Shown here: positions 7,485 to 16,506 of the stretch, in pieces
Layout of the letters: each line of letters opens with the position of its first letter
Numbering within the stretch: the first letter of the stretch is position 1
Assembly: GCA_014376785.1 (NCBI GenBank)
Contig: JACMQW010000016.1
Span: 62,001 to 126,000 of the forward strand
DNA length: 64,000 nt
Origin: Oligoflexia bacterium
GTDB taxonomy: Bacteria > Bdellovibrionota > UBA1018
Direction: 5' to 3'
Position numbers and translations under genes: made by a program
Notes under the pieces: generated by a model
The model's input: the letters and a program-made list of their open reading frames with translations, nothing else
Databases searched by the model: none
What the model was told of the DNA's origin: nothing

Positions 7485-8093
7485 TTATCCCAGATTCATA
7501 TAGAGCCGAGCGGCTTCATCGGCACTGAGGTTTTCCATACCACGCGTGTACTCAGTGGTCGTCTCGGAGTCTTGCTTGCGCACTCCTCTCATCATCATGC
7601 AGAGGTGACATCCCGTGACTTTAACGGCTACTGCTCGAGGGGCGACTGCGGAAAAAATCGCGTCTCCGATTTGGCGGGTCATTCTTTCTTGGACCTGGAA
7701 GCGCCGAGAAAACATTTCGATAATCCGTGGAATTTTAGAAAGTCCCAGGATTTTTTCGCTTGGGTAGTAGCCCGCGGATACGGTTCCGAAGAAGGGCAAC
7801 ATGTGGTGTTCGCACATCGAATAAAATTCGATTTTCTTCACCGCAACGAGTCCTTTTCCTTCCGCAGGAAAAACGCCCTGTCCGATTGCGTCCTCTAGAG
7901 TCACCGCGTAACCCCCAGTGATTTCGCGAAGCGCTTTCGCAAAACGCTCCGGCGTCCGCTCCAGCCCCTCCCGTTCCAGGTCTTCTCCGACGGAACGCAA
8001 AATTAGTTCGGCAGCCGTTTTTGCGCAAACGGGGGAAGATTCGACATCCGTTCCACACTTCATTTTCAGCTCAGCTAGCTCACTCGGTGACAT
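7485..8093 (-). CDS. folE: GTP cyclohydrolase I
   Basis: Converts GTP to 7,8-dihydroneopterin triphosphate, the first step to folate and to queuosine. Signature motifs include SMCEHHMLPFFG (zinc Cys and catalytic His), IPRIIEMFSRRFQVQER, and GCHLCMMMRGV (second zinc Cys). The length of 202 residues is normal. It is the third gene of the minus-strand run nfu, M48 protease, folE, starting 36 bp after the protease stop. queF, a later step of the queuosine branch, lies about 2.4 kb away on the other strand. Confidence 0.96.
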   Translation of the reverse strand: MSPSELAELKMKCGTDVESSPVCAKTAAELILRSVGEDLEREGLERTPERFAKALREITGGYAVTLEDAIGQGVFPAEGKGLVAVKKIEFYSMCEHHMLPFFGTVSAGYYPSEKILGLSKIPRIIEMFSRRFQVQERMTRQIGDAIFSAVAPRAVAVKVTGCHLCMMMRGVRKQDSETTTEYTRGMENLSADEAARLYMNLG

Positions 8094-8129
8094 GCTTGGT
8101 ACTCCTACTCAGACGATACTCTCTGCTTT

Positions 8130-8960
8130 TTAAAGGCCTGCGGGCTTTACACAATGCGGGGCTTTACCTGCCTTTTGCGCAGCTTCGTATTTTGTCAGAG
8201 CCTCCGGAATGTGGGATTGAAGCGCGCTGATCCGGGTTTCATTCGAAGGGTGCGTGGAAAGAAACTGAGGAGGGGCATTTCCCCCGCTCGCCGCGCTCAT
8301 ATTTTGCCAGAGACCGACGCTTTCGCGGGGATCAAATCCCGAGCGCGCCATTAAATCGAGCCCGATCAGGTCGGCTTCGCTCTCTTGAGTACGCGAGTGC
8401 GGAAGGGCGATTCCGTATTGGGCACCGATGCCGAGGCCGGCCATGACCAAGCTTTGGTACTTGGGGTCTTTCACACTGATCGCTGCAACACTCGCCAGAC
8501 CTTGGGTGATCATTCCTTCGCTCACACGTTCGTTTCCGTGTTTAGCGATCACGTGCCCGACTTCATGGCCCAAAACTGCGGCTAACTGCCCAGGAGTTTT
8601 CGCGACCGGAAGCATGCCGGTGTGAACGCCGATTTTGCCTCCGGGAAGCGCAAACGCGTTCGCGGTCTTATCCTTGAACACCACGATTTCCCAGCTACTA
8701 ACACCCGTCGCGTCGCCGGCTTCGCGGGTGATCGGAAGCGCGACGCATTTCACGTAGGCGTTGATTTCAGGATTGGTTTCGATGGGAGTCGCCTTCTTCA
8801 TCTCTTCGAAAGACTGCACGCCCATTTCATTCATTTTAGAATCGGGCATCACCATCAGTTGGCGGCGCCCGAGCGGGGAGCTCGTGCAGGAAAAGAGAAC
8901 CGCCGTAGAAACGACGATGATTCCAGGGTTTCGAAGCGAAAAAAGAAGAGGCGATTTCAT
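8130..8960 (-). CDS. M48-family metalloprotease lipoprotein
   Basis: A 276-residue zinc protease resembling the BepA/LoiP group. The HEVGH zinc motif lies in the segment VLGHEVGHVIAKH and the third ligand is the Glu in ESEADLIGL. The start at 8960 gives a lipoprotein signal (IIVVSTAVLFSC, Cys at residue 25) with GGAGG upstream; the longer reading to 9071 overlaps the neighbour and lacks a signal. It is anchored in the envelope, probably at the outer membrane, where relatives degrade or fold-check outer-membrane proteins. It begins 11 bp after the nfu stop, so co-transcription is likely. Confidence 0.9.
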   Translation of the reverse strand: MKSPLLFSLRNPGIIVVSTAVLFSCTSSPLGRRQLMVMPDSKMNEMGVQSFEEMKKATPIETNPEINAYVKCVALPITREAGDATGVSSWEIVVFKDKTANAFALPGGKIGVHTGMLPVAKTPGQLAAVLGHEVGHVIAKHGNERVSEGMITQGLASVAAISVKDPKYQSLVMAGLGIGAQYGIALPHSRTQESEADLIGLDLMARSGFDPRESVGLWQNMSAASGGNAPPQFLSTHPSNETRISALQSHIPEALTKYEAAQKAGKAPHCVKPAGL

Positions 8961-8971
8961 CGAGGCCTCCG

Positions 8972-9553
8972 TTAGATAGACACGACTTCTAAAACTTCGG
9001 GCACCATGTCTCGGAGTCGAGACTCGATTCCGTCTTTCAAAGTCGCGGTAGAACTCGGGCATCCGGCGCAAGAACCTTGCATCTGAACATACACGATCCC
9101 GTTTTCGAAGCGGTCGAAGGTAATGTCTCCGCCATCCATCGCTACTGCCGGGCGAATTTCCTGGTCGAGAATGTCACGAATCTTCATTTCAATTTCGGCG
9201 GTCGCGCCCGAAGCTTTTTTCGCATGGGCTTCTTGGGCCATCCCGTCTTCGTTCACCACCACTTCATCGCTTTGGAGGTGGGCCTCCAACGTCTGGGAAG
9301 TTTGCTTATGTACCACGTCCCAATCGCCTTCTTCGGACTTCGTCACCGTGACGAAATCTTTCCCAATCATCACGCCACGAATGCCGGGAACGGCAAAAAG
9401 TTTAGCCGCCAGCGGAGAGCTTTTGTCAGCGTCATCCTTGGTGCCGAAATTTGCGGTCGTGCGTGATTTTAGGAGTTGGCGATTCACTGAATACTTCAAG
9501 GTGTTTGGGTTTGGGGTGAATTCCAAGGAAACGTAAACGGGATTGCTGCTCAT
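8972..9553 (-). CDS. NifU-like Fe-S scaffold/carrier (Nfu type)
   Basis: 193 residues with two domains. The N-terminal Nfu_N/Scaffold-like domain (about residues 5-95) begins with the characteristic FTPNPNTLKY. The C-terminal NifU domain (about 115-193) has the cluster-binding motif GSCAGCPSS and the phrase IRPAVAMDGGDI. It delivers Fe-S clusters to target enzymes in the cytoplasm. The ATG at 9553 has a good GAGGAG site and begins at the family's usual N-terminus. The longer frame to 9601 is not supported. First gene of the nfu-M48-folE run. Confidence 0.93.
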   Translation of the reverse strand: MSSNPVYVSLEFTPNPNTLKYSVNRQLLKSRTTANFGTKDDADKSSPLAAKLFAVPGIRGVMIGKDFVTVTKSEEGDWDVVHKQTSQTLEAHLQSDEVVVNEDGMAQEAHAKKASGATAEIEMKIRDILDQEIRPAVAMDGGDITFDRFENGIVYVQMQGSCAGCPSSTATLKDGIESRLRDMVPEVLEVVSI

Positions 9554-9685
9554 GATGTGAACTCCTCGAGGGGGACGGCTTGGCGACTTGCCAAGGTCCA
9601 TGCTTCTGCAGTCTACTGGGTATACCCGATTTTTTAGCCGAATCCCAGGGTTTGCCCGGACGGCGCGTTAGAAAGGTTTAATCCT

Positions 9686-10411
9686 ATGCACCGTTTATCC
9701 AATTCGTCCCGAAATCAATGGTTTGGCCTCACCTTCGGAGCTCTCCTGGCCCTTTCGCTCTTCCATCCATTTTCAGCGCAGGCGGCCTGGAATTTCGATC
9801 GACTGAACGGAACTTCCCTCGTTTTCAAGGATGAAAAATCGGGAAAGTCCGAGACCTTGAAAACGGATGTGGGAACGCCCAATTTCGTCGCCGTGTTGTC
9901 GGACCCAGAATCGGGGACCGCCTATGCGCTGTTTGAGGGGAAAGCCTGCCCGAAATGTGATGTCGCAAACACCAGTCTCTTCCTCCAGCGCATCGATGGA
10001 AAAGGGAAAGCAACTTCCTTCGTCTACCCAGGAAGAATCACCGATCCGAAGAAAAATGCACTCGTTTATGAGGGGCGGCTCTTTTACGGCCACTGTCTCC
10101 CTTCGGTGAAAGCCGGGATCGTCGCGCATCAGAGAGAGGTGGTCGACCGCCGAGGCTCGCAAAAGAGCGTCCTCATCGCTGAACCAGGGCCCCAATATGT
10201 GTACGAAGTGTTGCTCGAAAATCGGATTCCCAATCTGAAGACGACTCTGGACCTGGTGAAGCAGAAGTCCTGTGTGGAAATCGCCGGGCGAAGCCGCTCG
10301 GTTTTAAAAAAGCCTCTCGATCTGACTCCGCGTAAAGGGCTCGACGATGACGAAGAAGATGAAGAAGCAAACGAGAAGGCTGCCGCAAGCGCACCCGCGA
10401 ATACGGATTGA
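9686..10411 (+). CDS. Secreted protein of unknown function
   Basis: 241 residues with a Sec signal peptide ending in SAQA-AW (about residue 33). The mature part has a CPKC pair near residue 91 (KACPKCDV), a further Cys in FYGHCLP, and a strongly acidic C-terminal stretch (DDDEEDEEANEK). The fold is not recognised. The CPKC pair could form a disulfide or bind metal, but nothing else suggests a thioredoxin fold. It is 32 bp upstream of queF on the same strand. Confidence 0.7.
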   Translation: MHRLSNSSRNQWFGLTFGALLALSLFHPFSAQAAWNFDRLNGTSLVFKDEKSGKSETLKTDVGTPNFVAVLSDPESGTAYALFEGKACPKCDVANTSLFLQRIDGKGKATSFVYPGRITDPKKNALVYEGRLFYGHCLPSVKAGIVAHQREVVDRRGSQKSVLIAEPGPQYVYEVLLENRIPNLKTTLDLVKQKSCVEIAGRSRSVLKKPLDLTPRKGLDDDEEDEEANEKAAASAPANTD

Positions 10412-10442
10412 GATTTCATCCGTTTATCGGTAAATCCCGGGC

Positions 10443-11033
10443 ATGAAAAAATCTCGCGCCCCTCGCAAGCCCGGACTGTCTTATCTTTCTAAAACCTCCG
10501 GAAAGTCACGCGCGAAGAAACCGGTAGTGAGAAACGCCGCCCAGATGAATGCGGCGCAATTGGCGGAAGACGCTTCCGGTGTGAATGCGATCGTCCCGTT
10601 CGAAACACGAATGACGCCGGTAAAGAACCTTCCGAAGGCCACTTATGCGGTCGTGAATGAACGCCCGGATGGGCGAGCAATGATAAAAGAAGCCCGCCTA
10701 GAACGGTTTGAGAATCGAACCAAAGTTCGCAGGTACTGGGTCGAGTTTACCATCCCCGAATTCACCTGCATTTGCCCGGTGACCGGATTTCCTGATTTCG
10801 CCACGATTTCGATTAAGTACCAGCCGGCTCAGTACTGCGTGGAATTGAAGAGCCTGAAACTCTACATCAACCAATTCCGTGACCGCGGGATTTTCCACGA
10901 AGACGTCTCGAACGTCATTCTCGACGATTTAGTGACGCTTTTGAATCCATGGGAAATGGAAATTGTCGGAGATTTCTCCATGCGGGGAAATATTAAGACG
11001 GTGGTGCGCGCAAACCACTCTCGTTCCGAATAA
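10443..11033 (+). CDS. queF: NADPH-dependent 7-cyano-7-deazaguanine reductase
   Basis: Reduces the nitrile preQ0 to the amine preQ1 in queuosine synthesis. The catalytic cysteine is in CPVTGFPDFATI, and the family motif VELKSLKLYINQFRDRGIFHED supplies the substrate-binding Glu and the QueF signature. At 196 residues it matches the short (type I, unimodular) QueF plus an N-terminal extension of about 45 basic residues (MKKSRAPRKPGLSYLSK...) of unknown role. The assignment is firm. Confidence 0.95.
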   Translation: MKKSRAPRKPGLSYLSKTSGKSRAKKPVVRNAAQMNAAQLAEDASGVNAIVPFETRMTPVKNLPKATYAVVNERPDGRAMIKEARLERFENRTKVRRYWVEFTIPEFTCICPVTGFPDFATISIKYQPAQYCVELKSLKLYINQFRDRGIFHEDVSNVILDDLVTLLNPWEMEIVGDFSMRGNIKTVVRANHSRSE

Positions 11034-11063
11034 AAGCGGCAAAGCTCATGTTATCCTCTTTTC

Positions 11064-12587
11064 ATGAGGGTTCACTCTCGCCTCCGATCTTTAAACCGTT
11101 TTCGCTCACTCTTAGCTGCGTTCGCACTTTCTTACGCGGGCTCCGCGAGCGCCATGCAGTGCTGGGTTCTCTCTGGCCTGAAGCACGACTACAATAATGC
11201 CTTTTCGAAATCGGTCGACCTTTTAGAGGGCGAACGAAAAGTCGGAACGAGCACGTGCAAGACTTTTGATTCTTGGGCGTCCCTCATGAAATATTCAGAA
11301 GCCGCAGAGAAAGATGGATCTCTGGGGAAATCAGAAAAAATTCTGCTCATTCAGGGTGCGCACGGTGGTCCGGGGGGGAGTGCTGACCTGAATTGCTCGA
11401 GTGATGAAGGCCCAGAGATCATGTCATCGTTGCTCAAACTCTCTGCCGCTCACCCGGTCGGAGGGGTCATCGGTTCCTGCTATTCTTCCGATCTCCAAAA
11501 ACTTATTTTAAAAGCCCAGAGTGATAATCCAGAAAATGAATCGGTAAAAAACCTCTGCCTGCTCACGAATTCCCCATTCTCGAGGCCGGGTTACGTCACC
11601 TTACCTAACTCCCTCACTGCGGACGCGAGAGGGAAGAACTTGAATGAAATATTCTCTAGCACCAAAGGTTACAGCCGCAGCGACGCGGGTTCACTGAGTT
11701 CAGCCGTCAACTGGAATGATTTGGGTGCGTCGGAACTCCTCTTAGGTAAGCAAGCGGTAGATTATCTGGGAATTCTGAATCATTTTAATCACGGCATTTT
11801 ATCCGAAAAAACGTGTCGAGTTTACGAGCCTGCCCCAGGCTTTTTTAAATACCGCGATGATCTCGAGTGCGCGAATAGCCTAAGCGACTCCCAATTTGCA
11901 TGGTGGTATGGTTATCAAGCCTGGCTTGAAAATAACTTACCGGGTGCTGAGGTCCCGCCGCTGACGAGTCGGCAATTAGCGGCGAAATTACCGCACCTCC
12001 CCACACGTGAAGAAATCCGACTGAAGGATCTATCGAGTGAAATCACTCCGCTCAGCCCGTTTGAGAAAGAAACATTCGAAATCGAAAAATGCCGTTTTGC
12101 TTTGGTGGCGCACCTTCAGACCTCGAAGTCGGTTTTGAGTGCAGGTGCCCTGCGAAGATTTAGAGAAACGGCGCTTGCGGGTAAAAACCTCTGCCCTGCC
12201 GCGGTAGCCGCGGATTTTAATTTTCTTCCAGAGATCGGAATTGAAAACGGAGAACAACTAGTGACCGCTTTCGATCTGGAGCTCGAGATGCAGAAACTGA
12301 GCGGAAAAAAAGTAGACCTGCTCTCGATGGAACCCGCAGCCGCACTGAAGCTCCTGAAGTCGAAAGCACCGAGTTCGGGGTGCTTCGCCGATCCGGGTGA
12401 ACGAATCATCAAGGAAATGTTCGGATCTGAGAACACAGGGCTGAAAGAAAAAAATGAGAGCAGCACGAATCATTCCCCGGCTCACCGAGCGCTGGGAGAA
12501 TATGCGCGCAATTCTGTGAAAAGAGCGCCTCAGAACCCGCGGGATCTCGTCCGGTGGAAGGCTTGCGAAAGCTTCGTCATTGAATGA
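11064..12587 (+). CDS. Secreted protein with possible caspase-like (clan CD) fold
   Basis: 507 residues with a signal peptide (cleavage near ASA-M, residue 30). In the N-terminal part, a hydrophobic strand followed by Gly-Ala-His100-Gly-Gly, then 39 residues later a strand with Gly-Ser-Cys139-Tyr-Ser, matches the His-Gly/Cys dyad layout of caspase-fold peptidases (C11, C14, C25). This is pattern-level evidence only. The remaining 350 residues are not recognised. Its stop codon abuts the stop of the convergent barrel gene. If active, it would be a periplasmic or exported cysteine protease. Confidence 0.6.
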   Translation: MRVHSRLRSLNRFRSLLAAFALSYAGSASAMQCWVLSGLKHDYNNAFSKSVDLLEGERKVGTSTCKTFDSWASLMKYSEAAEKDGSLGKSEKILLIQGAHGGPGGSADLNCSSDEGPEIMSSLLKLSAAHPVGGVIGSCYSSDLQKLILKAQSDNPENESVKNLCLLTNSPFSRPGYVTLPNSLTADARGKNLNEIFSSTKGYSRSDAGSLSSAVNWNDLGASELLLGKQAVDYLGILNHFNHGILSEKTCRVYEPAPGFFKYRDDLECANSLSDSQFAWWYGYQAWLENNLPGAEVPPLTSRQLAAKLPHLPTREEIRLKDLSSEITPLSPFEKETFEIEKCRFALVAHLQTSKSVLSAGALRRFRETALAGKNLCPAAVAADFNFLPEIGIENGEQLVTAFDLELEMQKLSGKKVDLLSMEPAAALKLLKSKAPSSGCFADPGERIIKEMFGSENTGLKEKNESSTNHSPAHRALGEYARNSVKRAPQNPRDLVRWKACESFVIE

Positions 12588-13793
12588 TTAGAATCCTGCC
12601 GCAACGTTAAACCCGAATATCGGTAGAAATCGGCTCTCGTCCGAAAAGGTGTAATGAACGCCCGCCGAGAAACTCCGCCAGTGGTGGGTAAACCCAAATC
12701 CCATCATGTCGTAAGTCGTGTCGTATGTGATGCCGAACGAAAGGGCGTTGTTAGCGAGGCGAGAACTCTGCGGATTATAGAGCCAACTCACATCCGCTTC
12801 GATGCGCGCTCCTTTCAGATACCCCGAAGTGCGAATCACGGGATATGGGTCGTCGCCGAAATTAAAGTTGCCTCCCAAGAAGAGGGCAACATTACTGCCT
12901 AACTCATAAGCAGTGACGAGGCCGGGCTGCCAGCGTTTAAAATGAAAATCTGGATTCAATCCCGAGATGTGGCTCGGATTGAAACTTTCGTAATCGACGT
13001 AAGCGGTCGCCATGAACGTTGGAAAATCGATGAGTGGAACTTTCGCTTGGAAGTTCCACTGTTGGTTGAAGGTCCGGACTAAGTTCGTAGAGACTTGGAG
13101 AAAATCGAAAAGGCCGTAAGCCGCCGATGTTCCGAGAACCCAACTTCCCTGAGGCAGGTTATAAGGGCTGGGGAGAAGGTGGGTATAACTGAAAGCAGGA
13201 TTAGACTCGTGTCCCCGCTCGGCCGAACCTGAACTTCCTTCGATTTCCTTCTCATTTGCTTCGAAGACGGGTTTTTTCGGCCGAAGGGGTTTCTGCGGCG
13301 TGATGGTTTCCGTCTCCATCGCTCGAACCGCAAGCGGTTTTCGGACGCTCGGAACACTTCCCGGCTGACTCGCCTCAGCGACTTGGCGCGTGCGTAATCT
13401 ACGTCTGATCGATTGGAACTCCCCCTCTTCAACCAGGGCATCCGAACGGCTCAAAGCTTCGGAGCGGGGACCTGCTTTTTCAACTTTCGCCGAGGCAGCA
13501 TTCTCGCTCAGGTTCGCCGCGTCTTCTCTTAACATCTGCGAGTAAGCCGTTTCCGGCGCAGCGGATTCGCTCGGGGAAACGGTCTGTGCAGCCTGCTCAC
13601 GCGGGCGCTGCCCGAAGACTTGGATCCGATTTTCTTTAGATGCAGCGGCGGCGTCCTCCAAAGAACGATTTTTAGAATGCGCAGGCTGGCCGAGGATTTC
13701 GAGTCCCGCCCGAGCAGGAACGGACGATAACGAACCTATGATCGCAGAAAAAAGCGCGATTCTGGAAACAGAAGACCTAACGCACATGGTCAT
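12588..13793 (-). CDS. Outer-membrane beta-barrel protein with long linker
   Basis: 401 residues: signal peptide (cleavage near ARA-G), a roughly 165-residue low-complexity region rich in Ala, Ser, Glu and Arg, then about 200 residues of barrel-like strands (from SYTHLLPSPYNLPQGSWVL) ending in a terminal Phe (FGFNVAAGF). The terminal Phe is the usual Bam-recognition end. The ATG at 13793 is chosen because it has AAGAGTGG upstream and begins the signal peptide; the longer frame overlaps typA. An ATG two codons in is also possible. The ligand is unknown. Confidence 0.72.
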   Translation of the reverse strand: MTMCVRSSVSRIALFSAIIGSLSSVPARAGLEILGQPAHSKNRSLEDAAAASKENRIQVFGQRPREQAAQTVSPSESAAPETAYSQMLREDAANLSENAASAKVEKAGPRSEALSRSDALVEEGEFQSIRRRLRTRQVAEASQPGSVPSVRKPLAVRAMETETITPQKPLRPKKPVFEANEKEIEGSSGSAERGHESNPAFSYTHLLPSPYNLPQGSWVLGTSAAYGLFDFLQVSTNLVRTFNQQWNFQAKVPLIDFPTFMATAYVDYESFNPSHISGLNPDFHFKRWQPGLVTAYELGSNVALFLGGNFNFGDDPYPVIRTSGYLKGARIEADVSWLYNPQSSRLANNALSFGITYDTTYDMMGFGFTHHWRSFSAGVHYTFSDESRFLPIFGFNVAAGF

Positions 13794-13898
13794 AACCACT
13801 CTTTCTTTATCGTCATCCCCCTGGAGAAACGACTTTCTTAGACTATTCTCAATTTCCTGCGCGTTCTGGTCAAGAGTCCATGATAGCGTCTGACCCGA

Positions 13899-15770
13899 AT
13901 GACCACTCAAACACGCGCAAACCACCTCCGTAATATTTCCATCATTGCCCGCGTCGATCATGGCAAGACCACGCTCGTCGATCACCTCCTCCGCCAGGCC
14001 GGCACCTTTGCGAGCCACCAGAAACTCGACGACCGAGTCATGGACTCAGGCGATTTGGAGCGCGAACGCGGGATCACCATTCTCGCAAAAAACACTTCGG
14101 TGCGAGTGAATGACACGAAAATCAACATCGTCGATACTCCGGGCCACGCCGATTTCGGCGGTGAAGTCGAACGGATCATGGGAATGGTGGACGGCTGTCT
14201 CCTTCTCGTCGATGCCGCTGAAGGCCCACTCCCACAAACCCGTTTTGTTCTGAAAAAAGCCCTTGCTCAAGGGAAACGCATTGTTCTCGTCATCAACAAA
14301 GTCGACCGCCCGGATGCGCGGATCGACGAAGTCGTGAACATGACCTACGACCTCTTCCTCGATCTTGATGCGAACGAAGAACAAATCGATTTCCCGATCA
14401 TTTTCTCCTGCGCAGGCGCGGGATGGTGCACTCCGAACCGCGCTGATGTCGACGCGCTGGTTTCGGGTGAAAAGACCGGGAACTTGATGCCACTGTTTGA
14501 AACGGTATTAAAAACCGTTCCGGGGCCAGAAGTGAAAGAAGGCGCTGAGCTCCAAATGCTCATCTCGAATCTTTCTTACTCCGAATACGTCGGACGTCTC
14601 GCCATCGGCCGCATCACCCAAGGGATCGGCAAACGCAATCAACGCGTCACCCGCCGCGCGGAAAACAAAGATTTTCCGTTCAACATCACCCGTTGCTACG
14701 TTTACGAAGGCCTGAAAATGGTGGAAGTCGAGACCATCGAAGCCGGTGATATCGGTGTGGTTGCAGGATCCGAAGAAGTCGAGATCGGCGATACGGTTAC
14801 TGCCGGTGACAACGTTCCCGCACTTCCTCGGATCGTGGTCGAAAAACCGACCCTCGGAATGATTTTCTCCGTGAACACTTCTCCTCTCTCCGGAAAAGAA
14901 GGAGAAGCCATCCAGTCCCGCAAATTCCGTGAGCGCCTGATGAAGGAAGTGCGCACGAACGTTGCGATTCGCTTCGAAGAAACAGCCCAGTCCGATCAAT
15001 TCAGAATCCTCGGACGCGGAGAACTCCAATTCGCCATTTTGATCGAACAAATGCGCCGAGAAGGCTTCGAATTCATGATCGGGAAACCGACCGTGCTTTA
15101 CCAAACTGATGAAAGCGGCGGACGCACGGAGCCCATGGAACGCGCGGTTCTCGATATGCCAGAAACGGCTACGGGAGACGTCACGGCGATGTTCCAGCAG
15201 CGAAAAGGCATTTTGACAAAATACGAAGGCGGCGGAACTTCCGGAAGCGGAATGGGCCGAGTTCGACTTGAATTCGATATCCCTACCCGCGGCTTGCTCG
15301 GAATTCGTTCACGATTCCTCACCGCTACTCGCGGTGAAGGTCTTTTCTCGACGATCTTGCTCGGATACGGACCTCACCAAGGTTCCCTTCCTCACCGAAA
15401 TAACGGCGCTCTGATCTCTGACCGAACCGGAGAAACCGTCGAATACGCCCTTCTCACGTTAGAAGAGCGCGGCGTGCTTTTCCTCGGACCTCAAATCCCG
15501 GTTTATGAAGGCATGATCATCGGAGAAAACTCCAAAGACAACGACATGAACGTGAACCCTTGCAAGGAAAAGAAGCTCACGAACATTCGCTCTGCAGGAG
15601 CGGAATTCCTCGTTACTCTCGCGGGGATTCGTAAGATGTCGCTTGAACAGTGCATCGAATGGATCGACGAAGACGAGTGGATCGAAGTCACTCCGAAGTC
15701 GATTCGTCTCCGTAAGAAAGTGCTTCAGCAAAACCTGCGAAGCGTGAAGCGCGAAGACCGCATCAGCTAA
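13899..15770 (+). CDS. typA: Ribosome-associated GTPase TypA/BipA
   Basis: A 623-residue translational GTPase that binds the ribosome and helps assembly and stress adaptation. G1 is [10 protein letters not shown]2 lies in the segment ERERGITI, G3 is DTPGHADF and G4 is NKVD. EF-G-like domains follow, with the TypA-specific C-terminal region around [19 protein letters not shown]. The usual His in the G1 motif (AHVDHGKT) is Arg here. It is divergent from the barrel gene at 13793 with 105 bp between, and a terminator follows at 15808. Confidence 0.97.
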   Translation: MTTQTRANHLRNISIIARVDHGKTTLVDHLLRQAGTFASHQKLDDRVMDSGDLERERGITILAKNTSVRVNDTKINIVDTPGHADFGGEVERIMGMVDGCLLLVDAAEGPLPQTRFVLKKALAQGKRIVLVINKVDRPDARIDEVVNMTYDLFLDLDANEEQIDFPIIFSCAGAGWCTPNRADVDALVSGEKTGNLMPLFETVLKTVPGPEVKEGAELQMLISNLSYSEYVGRLAIGRITQGIGKRNQRVTRRAENKDFPFNITRCYVYEGLKMVEVETIEAGDIGVVAGSEEVEIGDTVTAGDNVPALPRIVVEKPTLGMIFSVNTSPLSGKEGEAIQSRKFRERLMKEVRTNVAIRFEETAQSDQFRILGRGELQFAILIEQMRREGFEFMIGKPTVLYQTDESGGRTEPMERAVLDMPETATGDVTAMFQQRKGILTKYEGGGTSGSGMGRVRLEFDIPTRGLLGIRSRFLTATRGEGLFSTILLGYGPHQGSLPHRNNGALISDRTGETVEYALLTLEERGVLFLGPQIPVYEGMIIGENSKDNDMNVNPCKEKKLTNIRSAGAEFLVTLAGIRKMSLEQCIEWIDEDEWIEVTPKSIRLRKKVLQQNLRSVKREDRIS

Positions 15771-15807
15771 GAGCTGTTTTCCGAGCGATTCTGAAAAATT
15801 CAAAGAT

Positions 15808-15842
15808 GCGGTTTTCCGGTTTTGCTGGGGAGCCGCTTTTTT
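15808..15842 (+). terminator. Intrinsic terminator of typA
   Basis: A 10-bp stem with three G-U pairs (GCGGTTTTCC at 15808-15817, GGGGAGCCGC at 15827-15836) is followed by six T residues. Confidence 0.68.
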
Positions 15843-16012
15843 GTTTAGGGACGTCCGAAGGCTCTTTTAAAATTGCGATCTACAGCAGCTCAACCTGCAC
15901 TGCATTAAAAACCTCTTGCAAGAAATATTACGTTGCGTTAGGTCCAATGACACATGCTATCATTGCAGGAGTAGAGAACTCATGCTGAACCGTTACCTGA
16001 GAGGTTTAATCT

Positions 16013-16408
16013 ATGAACGCGAGCTTCAAGCTTATTTTATCGACAGTCCTTTTCTCCTCCGCTGCCTTTGCGGAAGTTCCGACCCTCGATTGCACCATTA
16101 AAGACCCTTGCGAGTTTTCGGCCCCTTCGAAACTCGGATACTGCTTGAATCCGACGTTCAAAATTCGCGAGGAAGAGGGTCAAATGCAAGCCGTCATCGG
16201 CAAGCAAGATTTCTCCGAAGTATTTTCCATCGCAGCCTTATTCCCGATCAGTGAATACATTGGAAAGCTGATGGGTCACACCAAAGAAGGCGAAACCTGG
16301 ATGGAACTTTTAAAGAATAACCGAACTGGAATGCCCCTCGAGTACACCGGTGACCTCGTCCTCGAAGAAGATTTCGGATTCAGAGCCACTTGCTACCTAG
16401 CTGACTGA
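16013..16408 (+). CDS. Small secreted protein
   Basis: 131 residues with a clear signal peptide (cleavage at AFA-E, residue 20) and a small mature domain with four cysteines (C27, C33, C44, C128), able to form two disulfides in the periplasm. No family recognised. The ATG has GAGAGG eight bases upstream. It has its own terminator at 16441. The preceding interval 15771-16012 holds the typA terminator and, beyond it, no clear gene. Confidence 0.68.
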   Translation: MNASFKLILSTVLFSSAAFAEVPTLDCTIKDPCEFSAPSKLGYCLNPTFKIREEEGQMQAVIGKQDFSEVFSIAALFPISEYIGKLMGHTKEGETWMELLKNNRTGMPLEYTGDLVLEEDFGFRATCYLAD

Positions 16409-16440
16409 GCCGCTACTGCCATCCACTCGTGAACACCTCA

Positions 16441-16474
16441 GCCCATCGAGGGCATTGATCCCTCGATGGGCTTT
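16441..16474 (+). terminator. Intrinsic terminator
   Basis: Perfect 12-bp arms GCCCATCGAGGG (16441-16452) and CCCTCGATGGGC (16460-16471), a 7-nt loop, then a short T tract. It ends the small secreted gene just before the cinA-like gene. Confidence 0.87.
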
Positions 16475-16506
16475 TCATTTTCGACGGGAAATCATACAAA
16501 TCCCGC

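Noticed and set aside
8961-9071. Extended start of the M48 protease at 9071
   Set aside because: The extra residues are not a signal peptide and overlap the nfu gene; a lipoprotein signal begins at 8960 behind a good RBS.
14508-15104. 198-residue minus-strand open frame
   Set aside because: It lies wholly antisense to typA, which is certain; the product has no recognisable motif.
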